From Crocodylus rhombifer (taxonomy: Eukaryota > Chordata > Crocodylia > Crocodylidae): a DNA stretch of 64,000 bases. The stretch lies in the NCBI GenBank assembly GCA_038503035.1, contig JAVSML010000046.1:124001-188000 (forward strand), read 5' to 3'. The translations under genes and the position numbers were made by a program. Under the pieces are notes generated by a model. The model did not search any database and was not told the origin of the DNA. It worked only from the letters and a program-made list of their open reading frames with translations. This document shows positions 12,381 to 24,073 of this stretch, in pieces. Each line of letters opens with the position of its first letter. Within the stretch, counting starts at the first letter, position 1.

Positions 12381-13620
12381 TCATACAGGGTGAATTGCCT
12401 ACCATTAGTGCTGACCTTACTTCAGGGCTCAAGGCCAGTCATTTACTGACCCCTACATAGAGTTAGCACAAGGACTGATGCTAGAGTCCTTTGTCCCTTT
12501 TCTGCTAGCAGCACAAGCACTGGGATTTCCCAAGGGTGCTTTCTTCTCCTAAATGCCTGTTCCATAATTCTACTGAAATGGGTATGGCTGGGCTCAATTT
12601 TTACTCTTGCTGAACTGTTGCTTCAGTTTCAGGTTACTTCTGTAGCACATGTACCTTCAGTAGTCTTCATGAGTATCTAATGAGTGGTGGGAGGAAAAAT
12701 GACCAAATGTGGGCACAAACAGGTCTACACTGACACTGCATATGAAGTGTACGTTCTTTGAAATATAATGAAACCAGAACAAATGGAGAGAGAACCACCT
12801 CATTTGATCTGTGTTCTAAAGCTTTCTCTAAAATAGATTTTGAGAGGAAATGGTATTCCAAATGTGTAGGCCACTATATATTTGGAAGGATAGCTGGTTA
12901 GTTTTGTACAACTGTCCTGTTTTTTGCTGCTTAGAAGTTTCAGTGTTGGTGAAAGTCTGCTGTGATCTGTAAATATAATTCTGGAGCTGTAAAAAATATC
13001 ACAATTAACCTATTGAGAGGGACAATAAGTGTCATGGTTGAATGGCTTGGACTGTAGCACAAGGCTGTAAACAGGATGTGCTGAAATGAACTAGCGCGTA
13101 GTTCCGTTGCACTGGTCTTTTTAGTGAATGTCTGCTTGTTATCAGCACTTCTGAAAACAATCTTTGGATCCTGTAAAGGATGTAATGCTCGTGTTTTTAA
13201 ATAAGTTTCTGAAAGAATAGCAGCTTAGCTGGCAGTGATACCAGGTTTGCTTTGGAAGTGACATCTGGATTTCTATCCTCCAGCTTAGCAGAGTGTGGGT
13301 GGGAAAGAAAGGATGGATTACCCCAAATCCTACTGGAGTAAAATACATTCAATATTTAACAGGGATGGAGGATTTGCTAAAAGAAACTTGCATCTTAAAG
13401 AGAGTGTGTGTGCTGGAGGGGTGGGAGTGGGGTGGGGGAGGGATGTCTGTGAGCTTTCCACCCTCTAACTTTGGCTTTAGTTATATTTTTATTTCATTTA
13501 CTTCTCTTTTGTCAAAGATGCTTGTGTGAAAACCAGGAAAAACATCATTTTATATCATTGGGATAATATACTGTTTATCTAATATATACCATTTATCTAA
13601 TGAACAGGAATAATACACAA
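12381..13620. other. Unique intronic stretch
   Basis: No gene or bounded repeat seen. A G-rich patch occurs at about 13417-13443. Confidence 0.5.
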
Positions 13621-14036
13621 TGGGTGCATCTACATGTATGCTGTAGTGCGGAGTTGACTAGCTCTGTAGTGAAGCGTCACAGTCTCCATGTGCACCCATA
13701 TTAGGGTGCAGTAAACTAACTGCCGTAGGACAATATTGTCTGAGGAAAGTACTATCCTACAGCAGATAATTACATGCAATCAAACACATGTAGACTGAAC
13801 GGTGCTTGCTGAGGCATGAGTGGGTGACCTGCCATCTAGACCCATAATGTAGCACCTTTGTGTCCCAGCCAGCCCATCCACTGCCCAGTGCTGCGACCTG
13901 GAGCCCAGAGCTGGCCCCCTGGCAGCCCGGGGCTGCTCCAGCCCAGCTCCAATTGCTGTGGTCCTAGGCACATGTGAAAATGGAAACTGAGCCAGAGTTT
14001 ATTCAGGTGCATTATTAGCATGTGTAGATGGACCCA
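13621..14036. mobile_element. MITE related to the one at 62.77-63.36 kb
   Basis: The ends tgggtgcatctaca and tgtagatggaccca are inverted repeats. The left interior shares the string attagggtgcagtaaa with the element at 62769-63359, so both belong to one family. The middle is GC-rich and non-coding. No convincing target duplication was found. Confidence 0.65.
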
Positions 14037-16822
14037 GAGTTGGCTAATGTAGAATTACTTACTGTAATCCTCCCAGCAGGAGAATTTCTTCCTTGAAGAC
14101 CAGTTAGACAGAAGGATACAAGGTTCACTGAGAAATAACTTTCAAACATATGCAGCCACTTTGGCGGCTGCACTCTAAGTAACTTCCTCTTAAGTCACTG
14201 TAGAATGACCTAGAAAGATCATCCAAAGACAGAAGATTTTAAGTGATGCAGTGGAAAAAAATCCTTATTGTTCTTTGTTGTCAATACCTCTGCTTTCCAC
14301 GAAACTTTCGGGAGCCTATTATATTGAATACTCCTTCAGTTAACTTAGGTTAAATAGCTCATGTCTGGGAAGATGGACTGAAAACTGAAAGAGCTCCCAT
14401 CTCAAAGATATCCAGTGAAAAATATTTGAGGAAGACAGTACTTTTACAAATTACAGCCTCCTTGGAAGCAACAAAAGAGGCATAAGAAGGGTTTGCATAG
14501 TCAGAACTTCCTTATCAGCATATGCCCAGAGAAATAAGTACCAGACACCACAGGACTAAGGAGCAGGCCCCTGGTCTGAGGTAGAAGTTGAAAAAAAGCA
14601 TCAAGCGCCATTCAATCAGCTTTCCGTTAAAAATCTAATGTCGTCATTATACAAGTGATCACTAGCAATGCTATCAGAATTTCAAGGACGCTCCAGCTGT
14701 TCCTGGAAGGGTAAAAGTATCCCACAGTGGACAAATGGATAAAGCTTGGACTGTGTATATTAGCCAGAACTGACTTGCATTGCCCCAGAATGATCAATCA
14801 AAACATCCATTTTTTAGATCTCAGGTAAGAAGACTGGCTATTAACAGTCCTGACGTAATTGTTACAGGGCAAGAACACAGAACAAGGTAGAGGCATTTTA
14901 GGAATTATATTTGAAATCCTTTGTCAAGTTGGAAAAAAGATACTGAAAGGGGCAGGGAAAGTTACAAACAGGTTTATGAAATGATAACAATTTCATCTGG
15001 AAGAGGGAAAAAAGGAAGATATATAACTTGACCTGACACGAGACAAACTAGTCCAAGTTTGAAAGATAGGTTAACTGTTTAGCTGACTCATTTTTATACA
15101 GTTTTGCTAACTTACATTTTACAAACTGTAAAGTAGCAGGTGCAGATGGATGGAAGCTTTATGTAAAGGGAACTTCTCTTTGTAAGCAGTACCTATGTGC
15201 ATCATACTGGTTGAGGATAATCATCCTATTATTTTCCATCAGTAAGTATAACAAGTGGGTAGTGCTTTGTGTATTCTACAATGATGAATTAATTTGGTGT
15301 TCATTGTAGTAGCACTGATCATAATGAATTAATTTGGTATTCATGTGGATGTCATGCTTTTTTTTTTTTTTTTAGCTATTCTGTTACAATGTAGAATTAG
15401 TTAATGGACACTTAAAGTGTTACACATCCAATTCAGTTGTCATCATAACCTGTTTATACTGTTGTCTAGTCTGGGTGTTGCAAGCATATTGTATTCAATT
15501 TTTGATACCTCAAAAAAGCCTTACTGCAGCCAGTTACTTAAAGCGATGATGTAATAAAGACATTCTGTTTAAAAATTCTCATTCCTCTTTTTGTTTTTTT
15601 TATTTGTAGACAAATGCAACAAAGCTTTCAGGTGCAGTAGGCAGTTGTACATGGTTTGGGATAAGAATAATGCATTTATACCTGCTCTGTAATATCCAAG
15701 TTAAAATGCATTACAAGTCATTTGTAGCATCATTGAAGACAAATATTGCTTTCCCTTGTGCAAATATTAAATAATGAAAACTGCATGGAACGTATAATAC
15801 TTTACTCCTTATTATATCTTCTTAGTTCTCCCTTGTACATGCACAGTTGATAAATGTATGTGCATATATTATTTATCTGATCTTGTAAAGAGGATACATA
15901 ATTGCCTATTAAATATGGTAATTGTTTAAATATATCTTGCTCAAACCCATTTTCTTTCCTGTTTATAAAATAAATGTTTTACTTAAATTGGGAGGCATGC
16001 TGGTAACTGAAAATAATACTAGTTGGTTTGAGCTTGCTGGTACACAAAGGGGGTTGTAGTGTTACAGGACACATACTTAAATAGGATTTTTCACATCTGT
16101 AAAGACGTTTAATAATCTTATTTTTAAATGTACATTCGTTAATTGCAAGTTTATCATATTTGTTATCATCAATTTAATTACCACACAAAATGTTTTATTA
16201 TAGTAAATATATGATTCTTGGCCTGATTGCTTAACAATGAGCAGCTTTATAGGCATGGGCAGTTAAACCAAATTCTCATGTGTATAGTTACTTACTTGCC
16301 TACATATCTGCAGGATTTGTGGGATTGGCGCCTAAAGAGAGATAAGGCTTGATAAAAGAAAGATACATTTAAGAAACTTTTCTTATCATCTAACCTGAAG
16401 TGTTTCCCCTTCTCAACATTTTATCATGGGTGTCATGATATCTGGTGCATTATTTAAAACCAGAAAAGTGATAATATTATGTGAGAATCTCAGCTTTCAC
16501 TTTTTAAAAAAAGAAATGTACAACTTTTTTGAGAGAGAAAAGGAAAATATGAGCACACCAGAAAATCTCAAAAGACCCAAGGCAAAAAGAAGCATATTTT
16601 CAAATCTCATGATTTTTAATGAATCTTATATTTTAAGACTCAATCCATTTGTTTTGGGCATTTGGGTTCAGTAATAGTGGTTATGGTCTACATAAGATAA
16701 AATTTAATGCATTAACTACTGCATATCACATCTGGGTGAATTGGAGTATGTATTTTAGAAAGACATGTTTTCCAAGCAGAAGAGAGAAACTCGTGAATTG
16801 TATTTGAATATGGTAGTGTAAA
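14037..16822. other. Unique AT-rich intronic stretch
   Basis: No gene seen. A poly-T run lies at 15358-15373, and a 21-bp motif occurs twice just before it (15284-15304 and 15323-15343, one mismatch). The stretch 15.6-16.2 kb is AT-rich and free of recognisable repeats, which would also suit conserved non-coding sequence. Confidence 0.5.
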
Positions 16823-16925
16823 CATAGACTCTTTGAAAAGGAGGGCTGAAAGGGACCTTAGGAAGTCATCTAGTTCAGCCTTTTGCTCGAAGCAGGATCA
16901 GCCCATCATAAAATATATTCTTGGA
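16823..16925 (-). mobile_element. CR1 LINE 3' end fragment
   Basis: The sequence reads as the reverse complement of a CR1 3' untranslated end. It includes the segment gaaagggacctta, then agtcatctagttcagcc, and a motif for a cluster of aagcaggatca. The copy is short and 5'-truncated, as is usual for CR1. It has no coding capacity. Confidence 0.65.
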
Positions 16926-18699
16926 TGGTCCATAGCACTGTTAGAGTGTATTTTTGTTTATTCATTTTCATATCAAATGCTTGAACTCAGCTGAGAAATA
17001 TAGTTATTTTGGTTGAATTCCTCTAATAGTAACGCATGTGTGCAGCAAACTTCACTATAAGACTATAAGAGGGAAAGAAGCATCCCCAACAAAGGCAGAA
17101 GGAACCAGAGTGTGTACAGAGAGAGGTCCTGCAAGATTTAAGAATATTCAATTTTGGAGAGAAGAATGAAAACTTTTGATTTTGATAGTTTTATAAACTT
17201 ACAAATAATGCTAAGCCTGAGGAGAGGAGTTCCAGTGTGGATGCATTTGTATTTTGGCACATTTATGACATGTATCGCTTTTTCAGGTCTTTTTTTGACA
17301 GTTTTAAATAGAGTTGGCTCTACTGAATGTCAGGAATCCATGTACTTCTGTGTATTTAAAGATTCATAGCAGTACAGAAGGGCTCAATTTCTATTCATAC
17401 AGCACACTACATTACTTTGTAAATGAAAACACAAAACAGAGTAGAAGGCAGAAAGCAGCTTCGACTGTCAGTGTCTACTACCCCATCAAATACAGGATAT
17501 CGAAAGCCTGAGCTACACCAATCTAAATCTCATGAATGATTACTGCCAAAGACCCAAATGGCAAGCACAATACCCCCAACACCACTGTAGTTTTGACCAG
17601 CAGGAGAAATTCCTTCAACACCCAAAATAATACAACACTCAACAAATATTCAACTATATTAGATGAAGTTTAATTTTAAAAATAGAAAATTTAATAATAT
17701 TGAAACCATTTTAACAGAGGCATCAATCAAAGTGCTAATTTGAAGAGATTTTGAGTTTTGCAGGGAAGCTTTTTTCTTCTCATTACTGATTTTTCTTTTG
17801 CATGGATTTCCCTTCCATTTAATCCGATTTCCACGGTTTGTTTTCACTACAATTGATAACATTTGTGATTCTTGCAACTGTCACTTGGAGAATGAGCTAA
17901 ACTGGTGGGATTCGTTACCTCAGCTTTTTTTCCAGTTACACATTCCATGCTAATCTTTCTGTTTCCAAGAAACATAAATATTGGGAATTAACCAGTCATG
18001 TACTGGCCAAAAAGGTACAAAACCCAGCTGCTAGCGTGGTCCATAAAAATCTGTTTGAGATAACATTGTTGTACTGAAGTGTATACAGAAATATAGTTTT
18101 CAGACTGCATACACTACGTTGAGGAATCAGTTAAGTACAAACTACTTCACTGCCGAAGCCATCTTCTATCCATCAAAGAAGAGATTTTTAACTTCAAAAT
18201 GGTTTATATTATACGTTTAATATTTTGCTTGATTTAATTTATAAAAAACAAAACAATATTTGGCTCACGTGCCAGAGATGGTGATGAGTTGGTGACTTAC
18301 TGGAATGGGGAGCTATATGAGTTCCCAGATCAAAGAAACTGATGGCAAGATCATGGGCCTGGCTTATCTGCGCAGAGTGCAGCATTGGTTGCATGCAGAT
18401 ATGGTACAAAGCTCATCACTGCAATCTCTTGATCCTGCTGCTCTTTAGAATTATGTAACACACCCAAGGGGCTGAAAGCATAGCCAGGGATCAATGCAGC
18501 AGAGGGATGTTTTGGTGACAGCCCTTTCATCTGACCAAACCTCTTAAACTGGCAACAGCGAGGCATGGCCTAGGAACCTCCAGGCTTTCGATATTGGATC
18601 ATTACATTGCAAGGGGGGGACCCTTCTGTGAGTTTACAGTCCAAACGCTGGGCCAGTAATTGGTAGTGTTTGCTATATTGTAACCATGATGGCCTGGGA
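16926..18699. other. Unique AT-rich intronic stretch
   Basis: No gene, RNA or bounded transposon recognised. Confidence 0.45.
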
Positions 18700-18895
18700 A
18701 TTATGCGAGGCATAATGATTTCTTAGAGCGATATCTTTTATTGGACCAGCTGTATAGTTGGGATAGAGTTTGCTTTTGAGCGCAAGGCTTTCTTCAGGGC
18801 AATAATTGAAACTCTTTATAATATAAGATGAATTGAGGTATATATTAAGGAAGCACTTTAGGGGCATACTTTTGTCTAGGTGTTGGCAAAACAAA
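18700..18895 (-). repeat. Interspersed repeat 3' region (family unassigned)
   Basis: On the minus strand it contains the strings actatacagctggtcc and ataaaagatatcgctc, which I recognise as a motif recurring in turtle and crocodilian genomes. I cannot assign it to a named family from sequence alone. Confidence 0.4.
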
Positions 18896-19769
18896 TAGAA
18901 ACAATTTTGCTCAACATTTCTTAGGAGGAACTAAAAGAAGAATTTAGCTCATCTTGGTGGTTTCCTTGCATCTTAAATTTTCCTTTTATTTTCTTTTAAA
19001 GTCCAAGAGTACAAAAAGCGTTGATCAACTTTAGAGATCAACAACTTAGTAATTGTTATTTAGGACAAAACAAAAATGGTCAGAAATTAAACCAAATCTT
19101 GGAAAGCTTGTCTTCTCTTCTTCCTTTTATACATTTATAGCTCAAAAACAGAGGGTATATATAGACTTCAGTTCTGTAGCTGATCTCCCCAGAAGTATTT
19201 GCCAATACTGTCTGCTGGCTGGCTCTGGACCGAGACCCTATTTCACCTCTAAGGCGATTAAGGCCGAGTTGCTTCTTACTTCAAGCTTACGTGTCTTCCT
19301 CAGAGTGACCCTTTACATACCTTAGGTAGCTTTGTGTCCCTTGGCTATAAACACATACCTTTTCCACTCACTCAGTGGGCAGACATGGCAATCTCGCATG
19401 CTTCTGTTGTGTCATAAGCATCTTGATCTGACTCTTAAAGGGGGGAGGTGCCCTACTGGGATCCAGCTCACTCAGAAGGAGCGTTTACCAGCGTGCCTGA
19501 TGGACAACAGCATTTTATTTCAGTTTAAGGGAAAGGGAAACCAGTGGTTATATCCACCTTTGACCAATAGCCGAGTGGTCAAATGGGGCTCTTCTCATGG
19601 TGAAGGGGTTTGACCGTACCTCTCTTATTACTCAAAACAGCACCCTAAGAGCCATGGACTAGACAGGCCTAGTTGAATGTATCCTCCACATTTGCTGTTA
19701 AATCTGGGCCACTGATCAGAAAAGGATTCTGGAGTCATGAGGCCAGAAGAAGAGCAAGGAAGAAGGAAT

Positions 19770-19865
19770 ATGACTCTGTCACCTAATGGTTAGGGCAGTT
19801 TGCTGTAGGAAAGATTCCTGTGTTCTGGTCCCCACTGCCAAGATCATTCATACATTTTTGTTAAA
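19770..19865 (+). repeat. tRNA-derived SINE fragment (MIR-like)
   Basis: The string cacctaatggttagggcag followed by a box-B-like gattcctgtgttctggtcc resembles the internal RNA polymerase III promoter of a tRNA-derived SINE. It is degraded and not a functional tRNA gene. Confidence 0.45.
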
Positions 19866-20164
19866 TAATCATTGCATAAACTGGAGGACTAGCATTGGGA
19901 GCAGGACTCCTCACTGCTCTCTAGGGTTACTTTCCCTTTTGCTTGCTTCTTGGACTGTTTATACATTTTACACTGTACAGTAATTGGTTTAAAAAAAGGC
20001 AAATAACCTTGACAGCAGGGACCAGAATCCATCAGTCTTTCCTGGATGACTGCTGTAACCAGTAGCCAACAGAGCCATGCTTCTTGCTATCCTTCTGTCC
20101 TCTGACTCCTGCATTCTTGTCTACTCAGTGGTCCTTCTTCAACAGGAGGGGGTAGGTTTCAGGA

Positions 20165-20245
20165 TGAGGTAGTCCTAAATTCAGGTCTCCTACTTCCTAG
20201 ATAAATACCTTAACTTTTAGGCTATTTGGCAAAGGCTGCGTGGTA
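20165..20245 (-). repeat. tRNA-derived SINE fragment, inverted
   Basis: Read on the minus strand it has an A-box-like tagcctaaaagttaaggt followed by gtaggagacctgaattt, the layout of a tRNA-derived SINE head. It is fragmentary. Confidence 0.4.
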
Positions 20246-20534
20246 CCACCGATACATCTCATCATCAAACAGCTGCTCCCCATGATTTTAATTCAAATAT
20301 GGATTAGGGAACTGGGGCAGTATTTACTGTACATTCCCAGATAGAATAGGACAACAACAGGGCATAAGTAGTTAGGGATTTAAGTGACTATATTGACTCA
20401 ATCCTGAGCATGCACTGTCGGCCAAGAAGGTAGTTATATAGGACATTTTATAAGATAGAAATGTGTGAAGAATCTAATTGCCTTTGGTATTTTGGCTACT
20501 GCATGGGCGTGACATTTAGTGACGTATCACATTT

Positions 20535-21450
20535 ATCCAAATCCAAGATGACTCTGATTTTAAGATGACCCCCAATAATTCTACACATGGAAAAAATATA
20601 AATTTGTTATAAATTTCCACGTATGGAATCTAATTATTACACCTTAAATTCACCCCCCCCCCCACCTACAACAGGGAAAGCAAAGGCAGATGGGGTAGGT
20701 GGTGGGGGAGGCAGTAGGGGTCAGGGCGTTGGGAGGACAGTTGGTGGCATAGTCAAGCAGCCTGACCCCTGATAGTTGCTCCCCCCACACTTTCCCTCTG
20801 TCACTTGTCCCCCCACTTGTCCCCCTTGCTGCATACCCCACCTATGTTTGTCCCCTGGCATTTGTTCCCGTTCCCCTGATACTTTCCCTCTTGTGCATGC
20901 ACCCTCTGTCACCTGCCCTTTCTCTGGTACCTACCATCCCTGCCCCCAGGCTGCATCTGCCTCTGCCTCCCTGTCTGCCCCCACACCTCTCCCCCCAGCC
21001 CTGTAGCCTCTGCCCCTCCTGCCTGCCCTCCATTCCTGTTGCTTGCCCTCTGGTTCTGCCATGCTCTGGCCCCACTCCATCCCACAGCACAGGACACATA
21101 TTTGCTCCAGTCTCAGTCCAGCCCATAGCACCCAGCAGCAGTGGCAGGACCNNNNNNNNNNAGTAAACGGTGGTGGGTATAGGGAAGGAACAGAAGGTGT
21201 GGGGGCAGGAGGGGAGTTGCAGGGGGCAGGGGGCAGTGGCAGCATGGGGGCAAATGGCAGGGGGAGAAATGGGGGAGCAGAGGTGTTGGGGGGGACAAGC
21301 AACAGCCACAGCTCCAATCCCAAGCTTCAGTTGGGGCTGGAGCCAGAACCACAGCAGTTGTCTGCCCCCCTCATCGCCTTGTACTCTAATTCAAAATGAA
21401 GTGCTTTTTCCCCATGTTAAATGGGGGGGGAGGAACTCATCCAAGGTTTG
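20535..21450 (-). mobile_element. Non-autonomous DNA element with GC-rich interior and gap
   Basis: Its left part (aagatgacccccaataat, then an AT-rich segment with acacatgg) and right part (ccatgttaaat next to a G run) match the element at 55.81-56.63 kb in reverse orientation. The interior is C/G-rich and yields several spurious open frames. A gap interrupts it. Borders are approximate because I could not find clean target duplications. Confidence 0.65.
21152..21161. other. Assembly gap of 10 N
   Basis: Ten unknown bases sit inside the GC-rich interior of a repeated element. The true missing length may be different, since short N runs are often placeholders. Confidence 0.99.
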
Positions 21451-23762
21451 TGTAAATACAGTAGATATTTAAAACTCTATAGGTGTAATGCTGCATTTCA
21501 GCACATTGCCAGTTTTTCAGGTGTGGAGTACCCCACTTTTTCTGTTCGTGGTAGTGGGAGATGAGTGTTCTGTAGTTTTAAATATTAGGCCACTTATTTT
21601 TAAAGTACCTAAATGAAAACTTAGGAACTTAACTTCCTGCATCTTTTTTTCCCCACCTTCATGGTATATAGTTTTGCATGAGCATATTTACACTGTGCTA
21701 AGCATGACATTTCAACATGGTGTTATAAATTATTTGACTGACTTATTTTATGAAATAAGCACCATAATGGATGTGAACGAAGCATTAACCTGGTTGTTCT
21801 TTTTCCGTCCCTTATGGGAACCCTGGTGCTCTTCCCGAGTTGTAGTGATATATTGCGGCATTGCTGCCAATGCTTAATGAGATTACTAATGTGGCATAAC
21901 AATGTAGCAAATTATTAAATGTTATTCCATATGATTATTCACTTTATTTTAACAGTTCAAGGTTTCCTTTATTGTAAATCAAAGTAGGCCTAAATTATTT
22001 CTGTTAATTAAGAGTTACAATAAATCTGGCATTTTTAATATTGCGGCTCTGAAGACTAAACTGGACAAAGCACTCCAGAATACAGTACAGGAAACGATCC
22101 TGTACTGATCTGCAAGGGAAAGATTAAATGACTTCCCAAGTCTCCATATCTGATTTCTCTGAGCATTGCACAGAGTTTTCTAAAAGTAGATACGTAGATC
22201 CTTCTATGTGCAAGTACTTTATGTGCGTCTCCCTACTGTCAGAAGGATATTGGGGTCTACTGGGCCAGCAACTCCTTTAAAAAAAATTAAAAATATAGAC
22301 CTTAAGAGTTAATTATCTAGCTTTAATTACCTGATTTTTCCTAACGTTTCATGGCCTGCTAAACCAAATATCGTGGTTTACTGCTGTGTGGGCAAAAAGT
22401 TGGCACACTTAACTAAAATAATGATCAGAGCCACCTGCGCTGAGCACTCTCTGATTGAATCAGCTGGAGGCTGCTTTGCATCACTTTGTTGGAACTGGGC
22501 GGTTGCAGAAATGTTTCATTTTGCTTACTCTTGGTCATTTTTTTTAAAGCGACTATCTTTCATGAGACATTCTTAATTTTATTATGGTATTAAAGATATG
22601 GGTGTACTAGAGGTGTAACTTTAAATTATAACCGTTTGTATTAGCTCTATATCTTCCACTGCTCAAAATATTTGAATTTCTTTGGTCATTATTTTCCCTA
22701 ACAATTTTCACAGCTTACGCATAACCGTATTGTTTAGAGCTACCTATATTTTTAAATTTTGGCATCTAAATTAGTTTGCAACATTATTTTCATGAACCCA
22801 TCTGACAAAGGGGATGTGCAGGTGTTCAGAGTCATTAAAAATTAGCTACTTTATTTAGGTAATTAAATCTGGACTTGCTTGCTTAATTTTGGGGGCCCGT
22901 AGTTGAAAGCGTTGATCCTAATGCTCTTCTTTGTACCAGTGATAAATGTATATTGTTTGTATCAAGACTTAATACTTACTAGCATATTACAGTTAAACAT
23001 AGTGTTTAAACATGCTCATATTTCTACTATCAAGTACTGTTTTCAGAATAAAAGTAAGCAGAAATCATTACTACTTTACTTGGGAGCATAACATGATATC
23101 CCCTTAAAAAAGAGAACAAAGCAAATTCTAAAAATAGGGAAGTGAACTCTGGCTGTAACTGCTACTAAGCTTTTTCCAATATTGTGTAGCAAGAGCCAGC
23201 ACATTATTCCATTCTTAAGAAAAAGAATAATTCAAAGAACTGACTACTGGGCATGCAGTTTCAGCACAGTACAAAGACAAGAAAAGTTCCCATTGCAGCT
23301 GGGCATTGGAGGATACTGAGAATGACAGCAGGTAATTTCAGTGACCGGTGTGATGTGAAAATCAGGCATTTGTGAAAATCATGGTGCATAGTTAGAAAAC
23401 TAGTTTTAGGTGCCAACACTTAAAAACGTAAGCTGTCCTGAACAATACAATTATATTTAAGGTCTAGGCATCTTCAAGAATTAGCTTTGCTAAAACCTTT
23501 TTGTCCTTCCTAGCATCCTCTCCCTTTTACATTGCTTGTGATCCTCTATGGTTCTTCAGAATAGCCCTCCAGATCCTGTACAAGTCAAAATTATTCGTTT
23601 TTTCTATAAAATAAAATTAGATGCCCATGAAGTAATGAAGAAGCTTTCTACAGGTCATGTGATATCTCCAAGAGCCTGCATAGAACAGTCGCATTATACA
23701 GGCTGGAAGCTGGTAATGAAAGACTCTTTAGAAATCAGGAAAAGAAGAAAAAAAGAGCCATA
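21451..23762. other. Repeat-free intronic stretch, candidate conserved sequence
   Basis: No transposon is recognisable. The segments near 21.64-22.12 and 22.34-22.58 kb have complex, non-repetitive sequence and are candidates for conserved non-coding elements. There is no open frame with recognisable protein. Confidence 0.45.
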
Positions 23763-24073
23763 GGGTGTTTATAGACGTGCTCCAGAAGTGTGTGTGTGTG
23801 TGGGGGGGGGTGCTTTAATTAGAGCTGCTCCAATTAAAGTGCCTGGAGCATCACATGTATCAGTGTCCTCATGCTGAAAAATGGAGGTGGGGGTGCTTTA
23901 GTAAAGTGCCCCCACAGCCATTTTTCAATGTAGAGATGCTGATACACATGACGCTGGATTCAGCTGGAACACAGTTATTACCATGTTCCAGCAGACTTGA
24001 TTAATTAAATCTGGTCCAAAGCACTGTAATTACAGTGCATCAGAGTAGCATCGTTGTGTGTGTATAGATGCAC
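23763..24073. mobile_element. MITE with tatagatgcac-type TIRs
   Basis: The left end ggtgtttatagacgtgctcc is mirrored by the right end gtgtgtgtatagatgcac in inverted form. The inside contains a second-order inverted arrangement (aaaatggaggtgggggtgc versus gcccccacagccatttt), so the element can fold extensively. The flanks share tag. A short GT/G run lies near 23.79-23.81 kb. It is Harbinger-like by its end sequence. Confidence 0.6.

Noticed and set aside
19770..19865. Possible tRNA gene
   Set aside because: It has A-box and B-box-like words but no cloverleaf stems I could pair. A SINE fragment fits better.
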